A stretch of 64,000 nucleotides of DNA from NCBI RefSeq assembly GCF_947179515.1, contig NC_067478.1:27112605-27176604 (forward strand), given 5' to 3'. Shown here one piece after another: positions 1 through 9,888 of the stretch. The notes under the pieces were generated by a model, which was not told the DNA's origin, did not search any database, and worked only from the letters and a program-made list of their open reading frames with translations. Positions within the stretch are counted from its first letter, which is position 1. Every line of letters starts with the position of its first letter. Source of the DNA: Apodemus sylvaticus. Lineage: Eukaryota > Chordata > Mammalia > Rodentia > Muridae. The translations under genes were made by a program, and so were the position numbers.

Positions 1-82
1 TGTCTCTCTTCCTGCTGCCTGCAGATCTGGATGGAGAACTTTTAGCTACTTCGTCAGCACCATGTCTGCTTGCAATTATTAA
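1..82 (+). mobile_element. ERVL-MaLR LTR fragment (3' part)
   Basis: The window opens inside the 3' half of a rodent MaLR-type LTR. It shows the usual run of a CTGCTGCCTGCAGAT block followed by a CAGCACCATGTCTGC block. The 5' part lies outside the window. It is a decayed non-coding solo-LTR remnant, and the subfamily (ORR1 or MT type) cannot be fixed from 80 bases. Confidence 0.55.
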
Positions 83-232
83 GGTGGAGAACAGTTGAGG
101 AAGACTCTCCATGTTAGCTTCAGGCCTTCGTGTACATGTACAAATATGCACACACACTCATATATGACTATACACATGTGAATACACATATTGCACACCA
201 CATACAGGGATCCATGAAAAATAAAGTCATTT
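83..232 (+). mobile_element. B4-type SINE, 3' portion
   Basis: The segment matches the tail of B4 (the ID/B1 composite SINE): a GGTGGAGAACAGTTGAGGAAGA-like block, then a degenerate CTTCAGGCCTTCG block and a CA-rich tail ending in AAAATAAAG. The 5' half is missing. It abuts the preceding LTR remnant and has no coding potential. Confidence 0.55.
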
Positions 233-249
233 GTGCTTTAGAGTCTTAA

Positions 250-515
250 GCTGTTGTAAATTTAATGTTAAATGTCTCACAAAGGCCCATAGATTGAGGG
301 CTTAGTGTCTGCATAGCACTGTTGGGTGGACTTTAGGAGGCGTGGCCTTCTTGGGAGGGTCTTCCGGTCATTGTGGCTGTGCATTTTAAGGGGATAAAAA
401 CCCCTACTCCTTGCCCACCATGAAGTGAGCAGTTTTGTTTTAATATACACTTCCCACCATAATGTGCAACGTTACCACAGCCAAAAGCCAAGCAGCAGGG
501 TCAATCCTGCTAGAG
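250..515 (+). mobile_element. ERVL-MaLR solo LTR, old
   Basis: Characteristic MaLR LTR blocks appear in order: TTTAGGAGGCGTGGCCTTCT, a TTTTAAGGGGATAAAAACCC promoter-like segment, CACCATGAAGTGAGCAG, and a CCACAGCCAAAAGCCAAGCA-like block. No internal ERV sequence follows, so this is a solo LTR. The TATA-like GGGATAAAA may be the fossil LTR promoter. Confidence 0.6.
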
Positions 516-789
516 CCCCCAGAGCTGCTTTTAGGGGAGTTGGTTGGTCAGGCATGTGTTGTGGTCCTAGGAAGTGTGTTAACATATGACTAGGGCACAT
601 GTACAATTCCAGTCTTCACATAACAAACAAGCTTTTATTTGTTCCAAGGAAGTTGAGGCTGAGTGGAGAGGAGAGGAGACTTTGCCAGAAAGACCAACGA
701 GGGGGGGTTCAGCTGAATCCGGGAAACCATAGTTAAAAATAAGAAACAGCCTCTAGGCCCCAGCAAAGAAATAGCCTCCCAGCTCCTGC

Positions 790-1090
790 AAGGGCACAGT
801 GGGTAAAATGCTTGTCTTGGTTTCTCAAAATAACAAATCTCAAAATACCAGGGGGTGTGGTAATGTGCTAATGCCAGCGATGGCAAGACCTAGACAGGCA
901 CATTCCTGGGGTTCATTGGCTAGTGAGCCTCACTTTCTTGGTGAATTCTAGGGCAGTAAGAAAGCCTGTCTCAAAAAACCAAACCAAACCAAAAGACCAA
1001 GGTGGGTGATGCTGGTGGAACACGGTGGAACGATACACACACTAATGCACACACATGCACTTGTACAACCATGATTGTGCACAGTGAGAC
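790..1090 (+). mobile_element. B4 SINE (ID/B1 composite)
   Basis: A tRNA-like head (GCACAGTGGGTAAAATGCTTG) is followed by a B1-like body with GCTAGTGAGCC and AAGCCTGTCTCAAAAAA, then a CA-rich tail. This order is typical of B4. It is heavily diverged, so it is an old insertion. A short GAGACA tandem follows at 1083-1115. Confidence 0.6.
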
Positions 1091-1115
1091 AGAGAGACAG
1101 AGAGACAGAGAGATA
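1083..1115 (+). repeat. (GAGACA)n simple repeat
   Basis: About four copies of an 8-base AGAGACAG unit lie directly after the CA-rich B4 tail. It probably expanded from the SINE tail. The overlapping minus-strand frames of about 60 codons come from this low-complexity tract and are not genes. Confidence 0.75.
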
Positions 1116-1149
1116 GATCCTAGAACAGTCCATGGAATAGAAACAAGTA

Positions 1150-1271
1150 TTTGCAAATGATCTCTAAACAGGGACTTGTATCTAGAATAGATGAAGACTC
1201 ACTTTTACAGCTCAATAATAAAATGATTGATAACCCAAGTTGACATTTCTTTAAAGAAAAATAAACAAGTG
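1150..1271 (+). mobile_element. Ancient L1 ORF2 fragment, left piece
   Basis: The wording TTTGCAAATGATCTCTAAACA ... TATCTAGAATAGATGAAGA ... GACATTTCTTTAAAGAAAAA follows the C-terminal part of L1 ORF2, which normally reads GATAAGGG...ATCCAGAATATATAAAGAA...GACATTTCTCC. It is diverged and frameshifted. A B3-type SINE at 1272 interrupts it, and the element resumes at 1530. Confidence 0.65.
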
Positions 1272-1526
1272 GTTTGAGTTGGTGAGATGGCTAAGAGGGT
1301 AAAGGCACCTGATGACTGGGTTCTAGTCTCAGGACACTGCCCACATGGCGGAAGGAGAGAACTGGAACCTGTGAGTCATCCTCTGATTTACACACGCACA
1401 CACTCACACACACACACACACACCCCACTACCACACACACCATGACACATGTCACCGCTACCCTTCTCCCTATGCCCCCCACACCTATGAACACACACAA
1501 ACACGCAAAATAAGTAAAATTTTAAT
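1272..1526 (+). mobile_element. B3/B2-family SINE inserted in old L1
   Basis: The tRNA-derived head GAGTTGGTGAGATGGCTAAG starts the element, and CCCACATGGCGGAAGGAGAG with a long CA-rich tail follows. It sits between two collinear pieces of the same old L1 and therefore inserted after that L1. The 69-codon minus frame here is only the translated CA tract. Confidence 0.7.
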
Positions 1527-1529
1527 GTA

Positions 1530-1845
1530 GTTAACACACATGAGAAAAGATGCTCAAGTTATTAATCGCCAGGGAAATGCCAATCAAAATTACAACGACA
1601 TATCACATCCTTCTTGGGTGGCAGCAAAATAAAGGACAGACAGTAACAAACATTGATGAGGATGAAGAAATAGGAAGGCTCATACACTGCGGGTGGGATT
1701 GTAAAACAGTACAGCCACTTGGGAAAAGAGTGCGGCAGTTCTTGAGAACATTAAACTTTCCATATGACCCAACAATTACTCTTCAAATTATACAAATAAG
1801 AGAAAGTTTTTTAAAAAAATATGCCCAGGTAAAAGCTCGTGTGTA
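1530..1845 (+). mobile_element. Ancient L1 ORF2 fragment, right piece
   Basis: It continues the L1 from 1150-1271. Marker blocks are GAGAAAAGATGCTCAAGTTA, GGGAAATGCCAATCAAAAT, CACTGCGGGTGGGATTGTAA and CCATATGACCCAACAATTAC, all from the extreme C-terminal end of ORF2. A 98-codon + frame survives across it, but it is only the decayed ORF2 C-terminus with no reverse transcriptase or endonuclease motif. No 3' UTR or poly(A) is evident. Confidence 0.75.
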
Positions 1846-2736
1846 AGTACTATGTAGAGTCCTCCCACCCCCAACCTCCAAGTGTAGTACCCCCTCTGCT
1901 GGACTCCACTGTTCTGTACAGTGCTGAGATTTCTATCTGGGAAAGACATCCCTCTCCAGGAACTCCTGTTGTCTTCCTTGCTGCATTGTGCTCAGGGCTC
2001 ACTAGAGTGTCATGAAACTGCTGCTGCATGCTGAAATCAACAGGACCCTTCAAAATACTCAACTGACAAGGCCGTCCTAGAGACTGCTTTAACTGTTTTG
2101 CGCAATAGCGGTTTGTACAGTCCTGGGTGTTAGCACCACAGCCTGCTATTGGGAGATTTTTCTGTATGCCTATCCTTGAAAATGGAGCCTGATGACGTTG
2201 GAATAAGGGCAGAATGTTGGCTTCGGGGCGTGTCCTTGCTATTCCCTCTCTCTTTATTACATAGTTTCCTTTTCTCCCTCCTACTAAATGTTGTTACCAT
2301 TATTTAAGACGGGTATGTGGTTTCTTTTTGTTGTTTCAAGTTGTAACCTGCTTGCAGCAAAAGGCTGGATGCAATAGCCAGCACAACCTAATAGTGTCAG
2401 GGTTCCATTTTCTTATTGTTTAAAGTCTTCTTGATCAAAAGGAGACCCTTGTACTCAGAAAAGTTAGAAGTGAGTCAGTACCCCATACCCACCGGTTTGT
2501 GAGGCACAGCCTGGCTCTCTGCCTGCAGGACCATCAGACTTCTAAGATGGCGCAGGCAGACAGAGGAGCTGCCGCCTCTCAGCCTTCCCGTTTCCCTTGT
2601 AGCTTGAGGTTCTCAGTTAAAAAAGCCAGATTCTGGCGTTCTCCAGATGCTGTATAGGTTTCAGAGCCTAAGCAGGTGCTGTCTGTGACTAATGCTTCAT
2701 TCTGCCTCCTGCCCGGTGGAAAGGGTGAGAGACGAG

Positions 2737-2742
<6 letters not shown>
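1846..2742. other. Unique sequence, no gene seen
   Basis: No repeat family or credible frame was recognised; the longest frame is about 70-77 codons. An AAGATGGCGC word (YY1-like) lies at 2544-2553, but there is no CpG island or donor beside it to support a promoter. Confidence 0.4.

Positions 2743-2792
<50 letters not shown>
2743..2792 (+). repeat. (GA)25 microsatellite
   Basis: A pure GA/AG dinucleotide run of about 50 bases, long enough to be polymorphic and capable of triplex (H-DNA) formation. The 77- and 111-codon frames crossing it on both strands are Arg-Glu or Ser-Leu repeats produced by the tract and are not genes. Confidence 0.97.
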
Positions 2793-2793
<1 letters not shown>

Positions 2794-5179
2794 AGTCCTT
2801 TGTCACTTGCAAAGCCCAGGTTTCAAAATGTTATTCCATTGTCTTGTAAAAATTACCCCCAAAAAATGCCATTAGGCGTAGACAGCCTTGGTTTAAGGGC
2901 TACAGGGATGGAGCTGTATGTGTGTGGGTGGCGTGGCATTTATACATTTACAGGATTGGTAGCTGTGCATTTGGAACCAGATACTCCTAGGGCTATGACT
3001 GGAAAGAAACCCAGAAGATGGAAATAATTTTCTGTTCAAAAATGGATGGTCGATAAACTTCCTGGCTGGTAAATTTTTAAATATCATGCAATCGACAGCC
3101 ATATGAGCAATGGGTTATGGCTCACTTGATTGAGTGCAGAGAGCTGCAGAGCCTACGTGGATTTATAAAATGCATGGTAGCTTACTATATATTTAACCTA
3201 TGGGTGCCCATAATGTGCGCTCAGGTCATAGCCTATCTGCGTTCAGATCTGCTCCTCATGTTTCTCCTGTGGCCTCTGCAGACAGGTTTCCCAGGTCAGG
3301 GAGACTCTAGCTTGGACTCAGGCCAAGAGAAAACCATTGTAGGGCAGGAGGGAGGGAAAGGCCAGGTGCTTTGCTAAGCTTGTGGGCCTTGAATGGTGTT
3401 ACTGATTATAGCCACAGGATGGCTACAGCCAGAAGAATGTACCCAGTCTGACTGCTGTCAGTGACTCTGTAGTCCCTCTGTGTGATTCCTGTCACACAGA
3501 CTAGGTGTGACTCCCTGCTGCTACTAGTCTGAGCTTTTCTGGTTCTCTGTCATCTGTGTAACCAATTCCGCACTTTCAATCCCATCTTGGCTACGTACAC
3601 ACTGATCTCACTGCCTCTCTCGCCTTTCTCATTTCCTTTGTGGTGATTAATTCACTCGTGTCTGAGAAGACACTGTGAAAGTGCAGCAGTTTTTAATATA
3701 GCATGGTGTAGAAAGAGCCACTTAGGGAAAGGGTGACTGCTGGTGTGTCAATTTGGTGAGAGAAGTGGGCGCAGGAGATCGCTGCCCTCTTCCCCAGAGA
3801 CTCCGGGAAGTTTCAGTACTTATACTCTCCTAATCCCTCCTCCTTCCAAATTCCCACCCTATCCTTCAGAATGCACAGTTTTATCTGATGGACATCCTGG
3901 GGCTGGATACTGCTTCATTTTCTGGTCATGGGCTCTGTTGTGGAGCAGACTGTATGTAGGCAACTTTCTAGTTCTTTAAGAATTCCAAAATACAGCAGGT
4001 GCTAGTTGCCAGCTTCGGGGAGGGGTCTAGTGCCTCTGCTTACCTGTGACTCTTGGATGAACTCTAAGCACACCTAATACTGGAAAATGCCCACAACGTT
4101 TTAATTTTTATCATAATTATATAATAATGCCCTTTTTCTTTAGCAAGCACAGACAGCTATTACCAGACAAGATTTGGCACATTCTGCGCAGTATGGCCAT
4201 AGACCTGGACAACTACAATCATATCCCTTAATTAAGGATGTGCTTACCAATTACTATTATTTCTGCATAGCTGGATGGAGGGTAGGTCTTCATCTGTTGA
4301 AATTAGAGTCAATTGACAGTAAAACTTTGAGATGCCTAGATGCTCATTAATTCCACAATGTTTTATGCATGTTCCTACTATAAATGTGATGGTGAGAGTG
4401 AATTAGAAGCCAGTGAATAACTCATATTCAGAATGGAATCGGGTCTACATTTTAAAGGAAGAACCCACCCTCCTGCCGGAGCTGGTATTCATGCTGACCT
4501 CCTGCACAGCGGAACCATCTGATAACAGTTACAGTAAAGGGATGCTCACCAGGACTCCAGAGCTCGGCAGTGATGCTATCTCCCTCACAAATGGTTCCTT
4601 TCCATTATTCCTTGTTACATCCTTCCTGAACCTTTGCCTAAAAAACTTTCCACTGCTAATTGCAAGCTCAGAAAGACTGTATCTAGTGGGGGTTGCATTT
4701 GTAGACAATCCCTGAAGGGCTCTCAACTAAAGCAAGTCACCCAGGCTGGGGCCACCTTGACTCATCTATGAAAACATCAAGGGCCTACAACCTCAGGAAA
4801 AACATGTAAAAGAACTAGGACTTCAAACATGGAACACTGGAATTGAACCTACCCAGGAAGTAAGTAATTATTCAGGGAAAAACGACTGACTAAACATGCT
4901 TGGTTTCTCCTAACCAAGATGGTACTAAAATGGCAGCAAAGGCATTTGAGAAATGATACACATTCAGCAACAATAAGGACACTTACAGTGAGATGTGAGT
5001 TCAGAGAATTTCTGGTGATGGATGATGGACAGAGGAGTGGAGGCAGAAGGAGGGTAGCGATGGCAAACACGAATGAAGGTCGGAGGCTGAACCCCAGAGG
5101 GAGACACTTCACCGTAAAAATGATCTGTAAACAGTGATCCAGCTGAGTGAAGGGCGCAAGGATCTACGATGATTAATAA
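2793..5179. other. Unique sequence, no gene seen
   Basis: About 2.4 kb with no recognised SINE, LINE or LTR. Frames reach only 86-100 codons on either strand and lack known motifs, and no frame sits between convincing splice sites. Moderately AT-rich stretches occur near 4,080-4,380. It could be intronic or intergenic. Confidence 0.4.
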
Positions 5180-5193
5180 CACTCCACAGATGA

Positions 5194-5351
5194 GCCGGGC
5201 GGTGGTGGCGCACACCTGTAATCCCAGCACTCTGGGAGGCAGAGGCAGGCGGATTTCTGAGTTCGAGGCCAGCCTGGTCTGCAGAGTGAGTTCCAGGACA
5301 GCCAGGGCTACACAGAGAAACCCTGTCTCGAGAAAACCAAATCCAAAAAAC

Positions 5352-5383
<32 letters not shown>
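5194..5383 (+). mobile_element. Young B1 SINE with long poly(A)
   Basis: Near-complete mouse B1: GCCGGGCGGTGGTGGCGCAC head, B-box region with GAGTTCGAGGCCAGCCTGG, then AGAAACCCTGTCTCGAGAAA and a roughly 30-base A tail. The 14-base direct repeat CACTCCACAGATGA flanks it exactly at 5180-5193 and 5385-5398, giving a clean target-site duplication. The GGATTTCTGAGTTCGAGG wording is typical of young mouse B1. Pol III A/B boxes appear intact by eye. The long minus frames here are SINE and poly(T) translations. Confidence 0.95.
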
Positions 5384-5385
<2 letters not shown>

Positions 5386-5398
5386 ACTCCACAGATGA

Positions 5399-6524
5399 TC
5401 GGACGACCTCTTGATGGCCACTCAGCAGCCAGACAGGACTCAATCTACTTCTATGTTCCCAGTCAGAAGGAGAGGGGAACCCCAGACACATCCCTCTTCT
5501 CTCAGATAAGACTCCTTATGTGGGTATTGGAAGTTCCCCGTTAAATAGCTGGGTCTTTAGTTATCAAAGTAAAAGTCAAAGCATCAGTTACATCGCATTG
5601 TAACAAGAAGTACCTTATGGATTAGTTCACTTACCAAAGTCTAGAGTGGCCAGGGGCTGGACTCTAGGAGTCCCAACAAATCAGGTCCATCTATTAGTCC
5701 CCGAAATCAGTGGGAAGGGAATGATGGGAAAGCAAGGGGGCATTTTGACCAGGTGTGGCCACGTTGGAAAAATTGGATTAAATACACAGTGCTTTGGAAC
5801 ATGGCGGGAGCTGTGGGCTTAGGTAGAGGATAAAGCATGGAGCACATGCATAATTTATCAGGCTCCATCAGTCTGGGGTCTACCCGGGTCTTCATTCTGC
5901 AAGGTGACTCTGGAGAAGTCCTTATCACTTGAGAGAATAAGCCAGTTCCCACAATATGGTTGTTCCTCCGTTTCTAGCAGAGGGAAATGGCTCCCACTCG
6001 AGGACAGTCTCCTGGTGAGATGATCTGTGAGGGTTCGCATTCCTGGACTCCAAGGTGACTCAGGTTTGGACAGAGACTGGAGATTCCCAGGCACCTTTCT
6101 GGGCCCTGGAACAGTGCTAACCAGGCTGATAGTAAAATACCTTAGTCTTATCTTTGTGTCTTCAGCCTGAAGAAGGCAAATTAGGGCTGACCCTCCTTCT
6201 GTCAATCGTTTTTTAGACACTCCTTGAATGACTGACATGCTTATGTGCAAAGTTGAATAGGAGTCTGACATCTGACCCAAAGCTAAGGAGATACAGACTG
6301 AGCCTTTTGACTTTTTCAGTTACCTTGTAGGCTCGGGAGAGGAGGCAGTGCATTTTTAGCCAAAGCAGAACCTGTTATTGTTAGTCTGATTGAGAGAGCA
6401 AAGAAGAGGTGACAACAAGTCACCACGTAGGAAAGCTGTCAAACAACAGGTCTCAGCCAAGTACAAAGAAAATGAAGTGGAACCACATTACCTCACTCAA
6501 TGCCTGCAGTAAAAACAACTGAAG
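5399..6524. other. Unclassified sequence, no gene seen
   Basis: Contains a 140-codon minus frame (5858-6280) and an 81-codon minus frame (5707-5952). Neither has a recognisable domain or compositional bias, and the longer one fits chance for this window size. Some of it may be an old unrecognised LTR. Confidence 0.35.
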
Positions 6525-6532
6525 GGTTGGAG

Positions 6533-6751
6533 CAGTGGCTCTCAACCTGTGAGTCCTGATCCCTTTGGGATGGTCGAACAATCCTTTCACCCCAGTTCTC
6601 ACTGGAAGGAATAGATATTTACAGTGCAATTCATAACAGTAGCAAAATTATAATTATGAAGTAGCAATGAAATAATTTTATGGTCGGGGGTCTGCACACC
6701 CTGAGGAACCGTATTAAAGGGTCTCAGCATTAGGAAGGTTGAGAACCTCTG
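6533..6751 (+). mobile_element. URR1-type hAT (Charlie) non-autonomous DNA transposon
   Basis: Terminal inverted repeats are visible: CAGTGGCTCTCAACCTG at the left and AGGTTGAGAACCTCTG at the right, with the interior signature CATAACAGTAGCAAAATTA and ATTTTATGGTCGGGGGTC. It has no transposase frame and is a MITE-like fossil. A candidate 8-bp duplication (GGTTGGAG / GGCTGGAG, 7 of 8) is ambiguous, because the right copy is also the start of the adjoining B3 SINE. A second copy lies at 37,441-37,643. Confidence 0.85.
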
Positions 6752-6790
6752 GGCTGGAGTGATGGCTCAAAGTTTAAGAACATTGGTTAC
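6752..6790 (+). mobile_element. B3 SINE, 5' piece (split by L1)
   Basis: The SINE head GGCTGGAGTGATGGCTCAAA runs to TTGGTTAC, then breaks into L1 sequence. The element resumes at 8889 with GACCTTTGGTTACTCTTTTA and the rest of the B3 body. The last ~15 bases (AAGAACATTGGTTAC) recur as AAGACCTTTGGTTAC at 8889, matching 13 of 15, and are the probable target-site duplication of the L1 insertion. Confidence 0.8.
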
Positions 6791-7316
6791 CCTGGATGAT
6801 ATTGTGGATTCCAGGAAGTGCTTGCTGATGGAAACCTTATCGATATGGCTGTCTCCTGAGAGGCTCTGTCAGAGTCTTACAAACACAGAGGCGGATGCTT
6901 CTCAGTCCAACCAATGGACTGAGTGTGGAGGTCCCCGATGGAGGAGCTGGAGAAGGGACTAAAGGAGCTGAGTGGTTTGCAACCCCATGGAGGGACCAAC
7001 AGTGTCAACCGGCCAGACCCCCTAAGGAGTTCCTGGGGACTGGACCACCAACCAAAGAGTACATATGGAGGGACACATGGCACTGACCATATATGTGACA
7101 AAGGATGGCCTTGGACATCAGTGGGAGAAGAGGCCCTTGGGCCTGAGGGTGTTTGGTGCCCCAGTATAAGGGAATGCCAGGGTTGGAGGACAGGAGTGGG
7201 TGGGTGGTTGGGGGAGCACCCTCATAGAGGCAGGGGGAGGGGAGATGGGATAGGGGGTTCCAAAGGGGAGACCTGGAAAGGAGAATACATTTGAAATATA
7301 AATAAAGAAAATATCC
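6791..7316 (+). mobile_element. L1Md-type 3' UTR/3' end (outer L1)
   Basis: Mouse L1 3'-UTR wording: GTCTCCTGAGAGGCTCTGTC, CCAACCAATGGACTGAG, CAACCAAAGAGTACATATGG, the G-rich tract at 7190-7260 and the terminal AAATAAAGAAAATATCC. It is 5'-truncated with no ORF2 and is nested inside the B3 SINE. Its extreme 3' end (about 8,877-8,888) was separated when a second L1 landed in it. The G-rich polypurine tract is a normal feature of rodent L1 3' UTRs. Confidence 0.88.
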
Positions 7317-7709
7317 TCTTCAATTTCCTTCTTCAGAGACCTGAAGTTCTTGTCATACAGATCTTTCACTTGTTTGGTTAGAGTCACACCAAGATACTTT
7401 ATATTGTTTGTGGCTATTGTGAAGGGTGTCATTTTCCTAATTTCTTTCTCAGCCCGCTTATCCTTTGAATATAGGAAGGCTACTGATTTGCTTGAGTTGA
7501 TTTTATAACCAGCCACTTTGCTGAAGTTGTTTATCAGCTATAGGAGTTCTTTGGTGGAGTTTTTTGGGTCACTTAAGTATACTATCCTATCATCTGAAAA
7601 TAGTGATAATTTGACTTCTTCCTTTCCAATTTGTATCCTGTTGATCTTCTTATGTTGTCTAATTGCTCTAGGTAGAACTTCAAGTACTATATTGAAAAGA
7701 TATGGAGAG
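7317..7709 (-). mobile_element. Inverted 5' segment of inner L1 (ORF2 reverse transcriptase region)
   Basis: On the minus strand this encodes L1 ORF2 reverse-transcriptase and post-RT sequence. One frame contains LFSDDRIVYLSDPKNST, where intact mouse L1 has an FADD catalytic box, and another contains NNIKYLGVTLT. The segment is in two frames with stops and is not functional. It lies head-on to the + strand ORF2 piece at 7710, with intervening ORF2 missing. That is the signature of twin-primed (5'-inverted) L1 integration. Confidence 0.88.
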
Positions 7710-8866
7710 GGAATGAGCATTGAGGACATGGGCACAGGGGAAATTTTCTTGAACAGAACACCAATAGCTTATGCTCTAAGATCAAGAATTGACAAATGGG
7801 ACCTCATAAAATTACAAAGTTTCTGTAAGGCAAAGGACACTGTCAATCGGACAAAACAAACGACAACCAACAAATTGGGAAAAGATCTTCACCAACCCTA
7901 CATCCGACAGAGGGCTAATATCCAATATATACAAAGAACTCAAGAAGGTATAGACTCCAGAGAACCAAAAACCCTATTAAAAAATGGGGTACAGAGCTAA
8001 ACAGAATTTTCACCTGAAGAACATTGAATGGCTGAGAAGCACCTTAAGAAATGTTCAACATCATTAGTCATTAGGTAAATTCAAATCAAAACAACCCTGA
8101 GATTTCACCTCACACCAGTCAGAATGGCTATTAAAAACTCAAAAGACAGTAGGTGTTGGCAAGGAAGTGGAGAAAGAGGAACACTTCTCCACTGCTGGTG
8201 GGACTGCAAGATGGTACAACTACTCTGGAAATCAGTCTGGCGGTTTCTCAGAAAACTGGGCATGACACTTCCGGAGGACCCTGCTATACCACTCCTGGGC
8301 ATATACCCAGAGGATTCCCCAGCATGCAATAAGGACACATGCTCCACTATGTTCATAGCAGCCTTATTTATAATAGCCAGAAGTTAGAAAGAACCCAGTT
8401 ATCCCTCAATGGAGGAATGGATACAGAAAATGTGGTATATTTACACAATGGAATACTACTCAGCAATTAAAACAATGAATTCATGAAATTCTTAGGCAAA
8501 TGGTTGGAACTGGAAAATATCATCCTAAGTGAGGTAACTCATTCACAAAAAACACACACACATGGAATGTAGTCACTGATAAGTGGATATTGGCTCAGAA
8601 GATCTGAATACTCAAGACCCAACTCACATATCAAATCATTCCCAAGAAGAAGGAAGGAGAGGGCCCTGGTCCTGGAAAAGCTTGATGCAGCATTGTAGGG
8701 GATTACCAGGAGAGAGAAGTGGGAGGGGGTTGACTGGTGGAGGGAAGAGGGCTTATGGGACTTATGTGGAGGGGGGAACTGGGAAAGGAAAATCATTTGG
8801 AATGTAAACAAAGAATATAGAAAAAAGATAATATATATATAATATATATAATCATACATATATAAT
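7710..8866 (+). mobile_element. Inner L1: ORF2 C-terminus and 3' UTR
   Basis: The forward part of the inner L1 starts near GGCACAGGGGAAATTTTC. It carries ORF2 C-terminal wording (GACAAATGGGACCTCATAAA, ATCTTCACCAACCCTACATC, CACTGCTGGTGGGACTGCAAG, GGCATATACCCAGAGGATTC) and a 3' UTR ending in a decayed AT-rich tail. Frameshifts split the ORF2 remnant into frames of at most 160 codons. The 10-base GAAAATATCC repeat at 7307-7316 and 8867-8876 brackets the inverted plus forward segments and is the likely duplication of this insertion. Confidence 0.9.
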
Positions 8867-8888
8867 GAAAATATCCAATTTGAAAAAA
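8867..8888 (+). mobile_element. Residual 3' tail of outer L1
   Basis: GAAAATATCC is repeated here and is followed by AATTTGAAAAAAAA, which completes the outer L1's normal end (...AAAATATCCAAT plus A tail). This shows that the inner L1 inserted 10-20 bases before the 3' end of the outer one. Confidence 0.75.
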
Positions 8889-9083
8889 AAGACCTTTGGT
8901 TACTCTTTTAGGGGACCCAAATTCAATTCCCAGCAACCACATGGTAGCTCAAAGCACCTCTGTAACTCCAGGTCTAGGGGATCTGAGGAGCTCTTCTGGC
9001 CTCTTTAGGCACTGTGTACATATGATATACTTGCAAATACAGGAAAAACATTCAAACACATAAAATAAAAATAATTTAAAAAT
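8889..9083 (+). mobile_element. B3 SINE, 3' piece
   Basis: It resumes the B3 broken at 6790: TCTTTTAGGGGACCC, TTCAATTCCCAGCAACCACA, CTGTAACTCCAGGTCTAGGG, TCTTCTGGCCTC and an AAACACATAAAATAAAAAT tail. Together with 6752-6790 it makes an almost full-length B3. Confidence 0.85.
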
Positions 9084-9260
9084 GATTATATTTTTATTTA
9101 TTTTATGTATATGAGTACACTGTCATGGTTTTCAGACACGCCAGAAGAGGACATAATCCCATTACAGATGGTTGTGAGCTACCATGTGGTTGCTGGGAAT
9201 TGAACTCAGGACCTCTGGAAGAGCAGTTAGTGTTCTTAACCACTGAGCCATCTCTCCAGC
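9084..9260 (-). mobile_element. B2 SINE, minus strand
   Basis: Reverse-complement B2 begins with A/T-rich TTTTTATTTATTTTATGTAT. It continues through CAGATGGTTGTGAGC and ACCATGTGGTTGCTGGGAAT and ends in CCACTGAGCCATCTCTCCAGC, the complement of the Pol III promoter-bearing head. It sits tail-to-tail with the B3 just upstream. Confidence 0.9.
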
Positions 9261-9523
9261 AACAACAATTTAAAAAAAAAAAGTAACAGAAATGGCCATG
9301 CATTTGAAGAAGGGTTACAACATAAAATGGGTAAAAATAAAAATATAACCACCAACACAACAAAAAAAAAAGTACAAACAGAAAACAAAAGAGAAGACAT
9401 TCCCAATAATATCCTCAAAGAAACTTAAGAAGACCTTGGTATCATGAAAGAACAGGATGGGGTGGAAAAAAAGGATCATTTGAAGTGGGAAGATTATTTC
9501 TAATCGAGATCTTTTGAGATGGA

Positions 9524-9525
<2 letters not shown>

Positions 9526-9563
<38 letters not shown>
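9526..9563 (+). repeat. (GT)n microsatellite
   Basis: About 19 GT units, followed by GCGTGCGTGTG. The minus frame of 120 codons around it contains a Thr-His run from the repeat and is not a gene. Confidence 0.97.
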
Positions 9564-9564
<1 letters not shown>

Positions 9565-9599
9565 CGTGCGTGTGCTTCTGCTCTCACTCTCAGTGGTAA

Positions 9600-9825
9600 G
9601 TCTGTTCCTCCACTAGCCTTAGAGCCTACTCTTTGGGATTTTGGCACATAGTTAAGACCAGCTGAGACATCCCACATTTTGGACTGAACAACTACTGAAC
9701 TCTTGGATTTGATGTTGGTAGACAGCTGTGTTGGACTAGGTGGACCACAAACTATAAGCTATAGAAGCCATATTCATTCCATTAGTTCTGTTTCTCTAGA
9801 GAACCTGACCAATACAGAAGGGGTT
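9600..9825 (+). repeat. Rodent dispersed repeat, class unassigned
   Basis: The stretch ends with TTCCATTAGTTCTGTTTCTC and TAGAGAACCTGACCAATACAG, a familiar ending of a rodent interspersed repeat, and the upstream text (TGGACTGAACAACTACTGAA) fits the same family. I cannot assign the class reliably without a library search. Confidence 0.45.
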
Positions 9826-9888
9826 GCCATTTCATTTAGAGACCCAAATGGAGTAAGGGAGGAATCACTTGGTTATCTGGGGAGATAT

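Noticed and set aside
4964..5491. 175-codon minus-strand ORF as a gene
   Set aside because: Poly-Phe and B1-derived text dominate; it spans the young B1 and its poly(A) tail.
6525..6759. 8-bp GGTTGGAG / GGCTGGAG as proof of URR1 target-site duplication
   Set aside because: The right copy coincides with the normal first bases of the adjoining B3 SINE, so the match may be coincidence.
7118..8000. Reverse-transcriptase or other protein gene in the 132- and 160-codon frames
   Set aside because: These are fragments of one inverted, frameshifted L1; the catalytic box is altered, and stops split the ORF2 remnant.
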